DNA of 64,000 nt from Pseudovibrio axinellae (lineage in GTDB: Bacteria; Pseudomonadota; Alphaproteobacteria; Rhizobiales; Stappiaceae). The translations under genes were made by a program, and so were the position numbers. The stretch is from the NCBI RefSeq assembly GCF_900110875.1, contig NZ_FOFM01000007.1, forward strand, positions 62,001-126,000, in the 5' to 3' direction. This document shows positions 61,396-64,000 of this stretch, piece by piece. The notes beneath the pieces were generated by a model that made no database searches, was not told the origin of the DNA, and worked only from the letters and a program-made list of their open reading frames with translations. Each line of letters starts with the position of its first letter. The stretch's first letter is position 1.

Positions 61396-61863
61396 ATGCG
61401 TCACTTCGACCTTACTCCCCTTTATCGTTCCACCGTCGGTTTTGACCGCCTTTTCTCCATGCTGGACGCAAAAGGCACGGAACAACAAGGGTCAGCCTAT
61501 CCGCCTTACAACATAGAGCGCACTGGTGAGAGCTCCTATCGCATCACCATGGCAGTCGCAGGTTTTAAGGAAGATGAGCTGACAATCGAAGCCAAAGAAC
61601 ATGTTCTGACTGTTTCCGGCGACAAGCATCCTGAAGGCGAAGACAGAGAAGTTCTTTATCGCGGTATCGCGTCCCGCGCTTTTGAACGCCGCTTCCAGAT
61701 TGCTGAATATGTGAAAGTGATTGGTGCAAGTATGGAGCACGGTTTGCTTCATATCGACCTTATCAGAGAGATCCCAGAGGCCAAAAAGCCACGCAAGATC
61801 GACATCACATCTGGAGATAAGACAGAACACAAACAGATTGAGGGTGAAACCGTAGCCCACTAA
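61396..61863 (+). CDS. Small heat-shock protein, Hsp20 family
   Basis: Chaperone of 155 aa that holds unfolded proteins. The start MRHFDLTPLYRSTVGFDRLFSMLD and YPPYNIERTGESSYRITMAVAGFKEDELTIEAKEHVLTVSG are the rhizobial class-A sHsp form. The alpha-crystallin domain, about 40-130, contains GIASRAFERRFQIAEYVKVIGASMEHGLLHIDLIREIPE, with the GLL element used in oligomer contacts. Regulation: a sigma-32-type promoter and ROSE thermometer in the leader. The region after the stop is a candidate sRNA (61885-62110). Confidence 0.92.
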   Translation: MRHFDLTPLYRSTVGFDRLFSMLDAKGTEQQGSAYPPYNIERTGESSYRITMAVAGFKEDELTIEAKEHVLTVSGDKHPEGEDREVLYRGIASRAFERRFQIAEYVKVIGASMEHGLLHIDLIREIPEAKKPRKIDITSGDKTEHKQIEGETVAH

Positions 61864-61884
61864 AACGACACCAACCAACCAGCC

Positions 61885-62110
61885 CTCGCGAGGAGAACGT
61901 TCCTCCCAAACTCCCAGCCTCGCGAGTGGCTTCCCAATTCGTTTCTAATGCCTCTCATAGATTGGTTGGCATGCCCCTTGCCAACCAATCCAGTTCAGAT
62001 CAACAAGTTCCTCCTCCGCACATTTCCCATGCGGATCTGTCTGGCTACCCTCCCCCAAACTATGAGCCAGACTTAAGCAACGCCCCGCTTGCCCCAGCGG
62101 GGCGTTTTTT
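61885..62110 (+). ncRNA. Candidate 3'UTR-derived sRNA of hsp20 with anti-Shine-Dalgarno loops
   Basis: Hairpins in order: CTCGCGAG arms (61885-61892/61919-61926) enclosing CCTCCC and CTCCC; GATTGGTTGGC/GCCAACCAATC (61960-61970/61980-61990, perfect 11 bp); TCCGCA/TGCGGA (62015-62020/62030-62035) just after the unpaired CCTCCTCC at 62010-62017; GTCTGGCT/AGCCAGAC (62039-62046/62065-62072) with CCCTCCCCC in its loop; terminator. The first hairpin starts 21 nt after the hsp20 stop, too close for an independent upstream promoter outside the gene. It resembles the C-rich-loop sRNAs (CcsR/Cuckoo class) of Rhodobacter. Confidence 0.6.
62079..62110 (+). terminator. Terminator of hsp20 and its 3' RNA
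   Basis: AACGCCCCGCT (62079-62089) pairs perfectly with AGCGGGGCGTT (62096-62106) around TGCCCC, then T6 (62105-62110). Confidence 0.9.
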
Positions 62111-62318
62111 GTTCTGGTAAAATCAGCTCTCGGCCATTGCATGTTCCCCGGCACCTCACCTTTCAGTGCTGGGCGCGTTTCATAAACTCATCTAATTACT
62201 TAAAAATATGCACTTGGTAAGTTACACGCAAAATAAGAGCGTTACAGTACTCCGTATAAAGCCTGATATCGAAAAGCGATTTCGTTTTTTTGAATCCGGT
62301 GAAGCAACTGCTCGTTCT

Positions 62319-62437
62319 AAGGCTGGGCCTTGAACCGACTTGATCGACACCACAAGGGTTTGCCTCTTACACCCCTGCATACCCTTGCTGGTGCGCACCT
62401 GACCTGCGGATATAGATCTCCGCAGGTCAGTATTTTA
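62319..62437 (+). ncRNA. Possible second structured RNA between hsp20 and ltaE
   Basis: A small AAGGC/GCCTT hairpin near 62319 is followed by two stronger ones. CACCACAAGGGT (62348-62359) pairs with ACCCTTG-C-TGGTG (62381-62393), 12 bp with one bulged C, loop with CCTCTTACACCCC. CTGACCTGCGGA (62399-62410) pairs perfectly with TCCGCAGGTCAG (62419-62430), loop TATAGATC, then TATTTT. The last hairpin could end a forward transcript. The start is unknown; CTCCGTATAAAGCC near 62252-62265 could hold a -10. Confidence 0.35.
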
Positions 62438-62480
62438 AGTGCCTTATGGCAAGTACACGTCAAGACACGTGCAAACTGTT

Positions 62481-63518
62481 CTAACCACGCAAATGACGCA
62501 GGAACTCGTCAACTTGTTCTGGCGTTGTGGCAAAACAGGTCACCAAACGAATGAACACTTCATCTTCCGCGGTAAAGTCAGCAGCACTCTCGTAAAACTC
62601 AGCTCCTGCCGCTTTCAGGCGTTCTGCCTGTTCTTTTTTCAGCACCGGGAACAGCTCATTTGCCTCTGGCTCAAGCAGCAACCGAACGCCGTCAATGTCG
62701 CGCATTCCGTTTGCCAGGCGCGTACACATCTCGTTTGCATGACGCGCAGTAACAAGCCAGCTGTCATCTTTCAGGTAACCCTCAAACTGAGCCGAAATGA
62801 ACCGTGCTTTTGAGAAAACCTGAGCGGCCCGTTTGCGAAGATACTCAAATCCATCAGAGTCTTCAGGCTTGAAGAACACAACAGCTTCCGCGCACCAGCA
62901 CCCGTTTTTCGTACCGCCAAATGACAGCACGTCCACACCAGATTTCCATGTCATTTCAGCAGGAGAAACATCAAGAGAAACCAGCGCATTGGCAAAGCGC
63001 GCGCCATCCATATGCAATGGAACATTGCGGGAATGGGTAACATCTGCCAGCGCCTGGATTTCATCCAGCTGATAGATCGTGCCCAACTCTGTCACCTGAG
63101 AGATGGATACAGCTGCCGGACGACCATGCATTGGGTTGTTATCTGGCACCTTATTCATGGCAGAGCGAAGCGCGTCTGGTGTGAGTTTGCCGTTTTCTCC
63201 GGCAACACCAATCAGCTTGTTCCCAGCTGTAAAGAACTCAGGAGCATGGCACTCATCAACATTGATATGCGCCTCTTCATGACAAAAGATCGCTCCACCT
63301 GGCTTTGCATAGGTCGCAAGCGCAAGCGAGTTGGCAGCCGTTCCGGTAGACACCAAGAAGACGGCGACTTCTTTTTCAAACAGATCATTGAACTGTCGCT
63401 CAATGGAGCGGCTCAATGGATCAACCCCGTAAGCGGTGGCAAAGCCGCTTGTGTGGTTCGCAAGTGCAGTCATCACCGCACTCGTCGCACCTGCCCAGTT
63501 ATCACTCGCGAAAATCAT
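62481..63518 (-). CDS. ltaE: Low-specificity L-threonine aldolase
   Basis: PLP-dependent enzyme of 345 aa that splits L-threonine (and allo-threonine) to glycine and acetaldehyde. Fold-type-I lyase: FASDNWAGATSAVMTALANH start, STGTAANSLALATYAKPGG (PLP phosphate site, about 58-76), HEEAHINVDECHAPEF, LHMDGARFANAL (Asp for pyridine N, about 173-184) and SFGGTKNGCWCAEAVVFF with the Schiff-base Lys near 202. Cytoplasmic. It is convergent with the RNA region after hsp20. Confidence 0.87.
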   Translation of the reverse strand: MIFASDNWAGATSAVMTALANHTSGFATAYGVDPLSRSIERQFNDLFEKEVAVFLVSTGTAANSLALATYAKPGGAIFCHEEAHINVDECHAPEFFTAGNKLIGVAGENGKLTPDALRSAMNKVPDNNPMHGRPAAVSISQVTELGTIYQLDEIQALADVTHSRNVPLHMDGARFANALVSLDVSPAEMTWKSGVDVLSFGGTKNGCWCAEAVVFFKPEDSDGFEYLRKRAAQVFSKARFISAQFEGYLKDDSWLVTARHANEMCTRLANGMRDIDGVRLLLEPEANELFPVLKKEQAERLKAAGAEFYESAADFTAEDEVFIRLVTCFATTPEQVDEFLRHLRG

Positions 63519-63575
63519 GAAATTCCCATATCAACAAACTGGCCTAAAACAACCTTTTTATCGATAGAAAGGGCA

Positions 63576-63998
63576 CTAGGCCTTGCTTTTTGTGTCAGAA
63601 ATGCCTGTCTCGTGATGAATCCCAAAAGCTTTACCCAAAGCCCAGTCCAGTGAGAACACGCCTGGACCGCGGATCACCAACACAGTTGCCAGGAAAATCC
63701 AAAGCGCCCGTTGATCGAAAATCAATGCAGACGGGTGCCTATCAAACAAAGCACCCAGTGTCAGCAAATCAACACCATGGCCAACAACATCAACAATGGA
63801 CATAACAATGACAAAACCAATGAAACCAACACTTGCAGCGCGCGTAAACAACCCCACAACAATCAAAACAGGAATGATGATTTCACCCCAAGTGCCCAGC
63901 AACACAATTATTCCGTATGGAAAAAACGCAATCTGAGAGACATCGTAACCAGCTGCCTCTGTAATTTGGGGCAAAATCTGCGCGTAAGCACCAGCTGA
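63576..63998 (-). CDS. DoxX family membrane protein, N-terminus outside window
   Basis: C-terminal part (about 140 aa visible) of a DoxX-type four-helix membrane protein; the frame remains open to the window edge on the minus strand. It reads ILPQITEAAGYDVSQIAFFPYGIIVLLGTWGEIIIPVLIVVGLFTRAASVGFIGFVIVMSIVDVVG. Helices at FFPYGIIVLLGTWGEIIIPVLIVVGLF, AASVGFIGFVIVMSIVDVVG and ALWIFLATVLVIRGPGVFSLDWAL are clear. GLFTRxAS and GPGxxSLD are family hallmarks. The visible end has no known partner gene. Confidence 0.8.
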   Translation of the reverse strand, partial: SAGAYAQILPQITEAAGYDVSQIAFFPYGIIVLLGTWGEIIIPVLIVVGLFTRAASVGFIGFVIVMSIVDVVGHGVDLLTLGALFDRHPSALIFDQRALWIFLATVLVIRGPGVFSLDWALGKAFGIHHETGISDTKSKA

Positions 63999-64000
63999 TA

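Noticed and set aside
62399..62437. Terminator of ltaE
   Set aside because: ltaE is on the minus strand and the T-rich end is on the plus side of the hairpin, so it does not suit ltaE.

Overview
The window is a bacterial chromosome segment from an alphaproteobacterium. The evidence is the set of alphaproteobacterial marker genes: trcR (DUF1013), rcdA (DUF1465), DUF1192, gapR (DUF2312), cpdR next to an N-formylglutamate amidohydrolase gene and a hisN-type phosphatase, an aa3-type cytochrome oxidase subunit IV, two YdcH/DUF465 proteins and cysteine-free ribosomal protein L31. Moderate GC content and gene style suggest a marine Stappiaceae member such as Pseudovibrio. That genus guess is inference. 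No phage, plasmid, insertion sequence, CRISPR array or rRNA operon is visible, and coding is dense on both strands.

Layout. 1-6.4 kb is the most accessory part: the end of suhB, an MFS gene lying between two identical 36-bp terminator sequences, a 2OG-Fe(II) oxygenase, a DUF2938 membrane protein behind a MerR/SoxR-like dyad, a PPP-type phosphatase broken by a stop codon, a GIY-YIG protein, palindromic repeats and an unknown membrane protein. 6.7-8.8 kb holds a MotA/TolQ-like plus MotB/OmpA-like pair. 8.9-10.5 kb is an Lrp regulator divergent from azlCD. 11.6-15.2 kb is a cell-cycle and housekeeping block (trcR, quinone oxidoreductase, DUF1192, a candidate sRNA, rcdA, rpmE), followed by an ABC exporter. 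17-25 kb carries lipid and acyl-CoA metabolism (SDR, prpE, a second acyl-CoA ligase) and two tandem TauE/SafE permeases. 25-32 kb holds purEK, a MATE pump, a class II amidotransferase, rpsU with a long structured leader, and a TPR lipoprotein. 32-42.5 kb holds acetoacetate decarboxylase, the oxidase subunit, an ABC1 kinase, small hydrolases, purB, a reductase-tetR operon with its operator, and pepF.

42.6-48 kb holds an NtrC-type regulator and two cell-wall genes (an L,D-transpeptidase and a DUF882 protein). 48-55 kb holds an MFS gene, gapR, DUF1036-pyk, a tetR, a TPR protein, rpmJ (too short for ordinary ORF calling) and tRNA-Val(GAC). 55-64 kb holds cpdR, the formylglutamate hydrolase, catB-like, hisN-like, a lipase-like hydrolase, an hsp20 gene, L-threonine aldolase and the end of a DoxX gene.

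The most interesting material is RNA-level regulation. The hsp20 gene has a sigma-32-like promoter, a leader matching the ROSE RNA-thermometer core, and a 3' region folding into several hairpins with CCUCCUCC and CCCUCCCCC single-stranded motifs that ends in a strong terminator. That 3' region looks like an sRNA derived from a heat-shock mRNA. Two further CCUCC-bearing sRNA candidates lie at 14.0 kb (+) and 57.6 kb (-). The rpsU leader contains two mutually exclusive hairpins that end at the ribosome binding site. All functional calls come from reading the sequence and from known family motifs; no database search was run.
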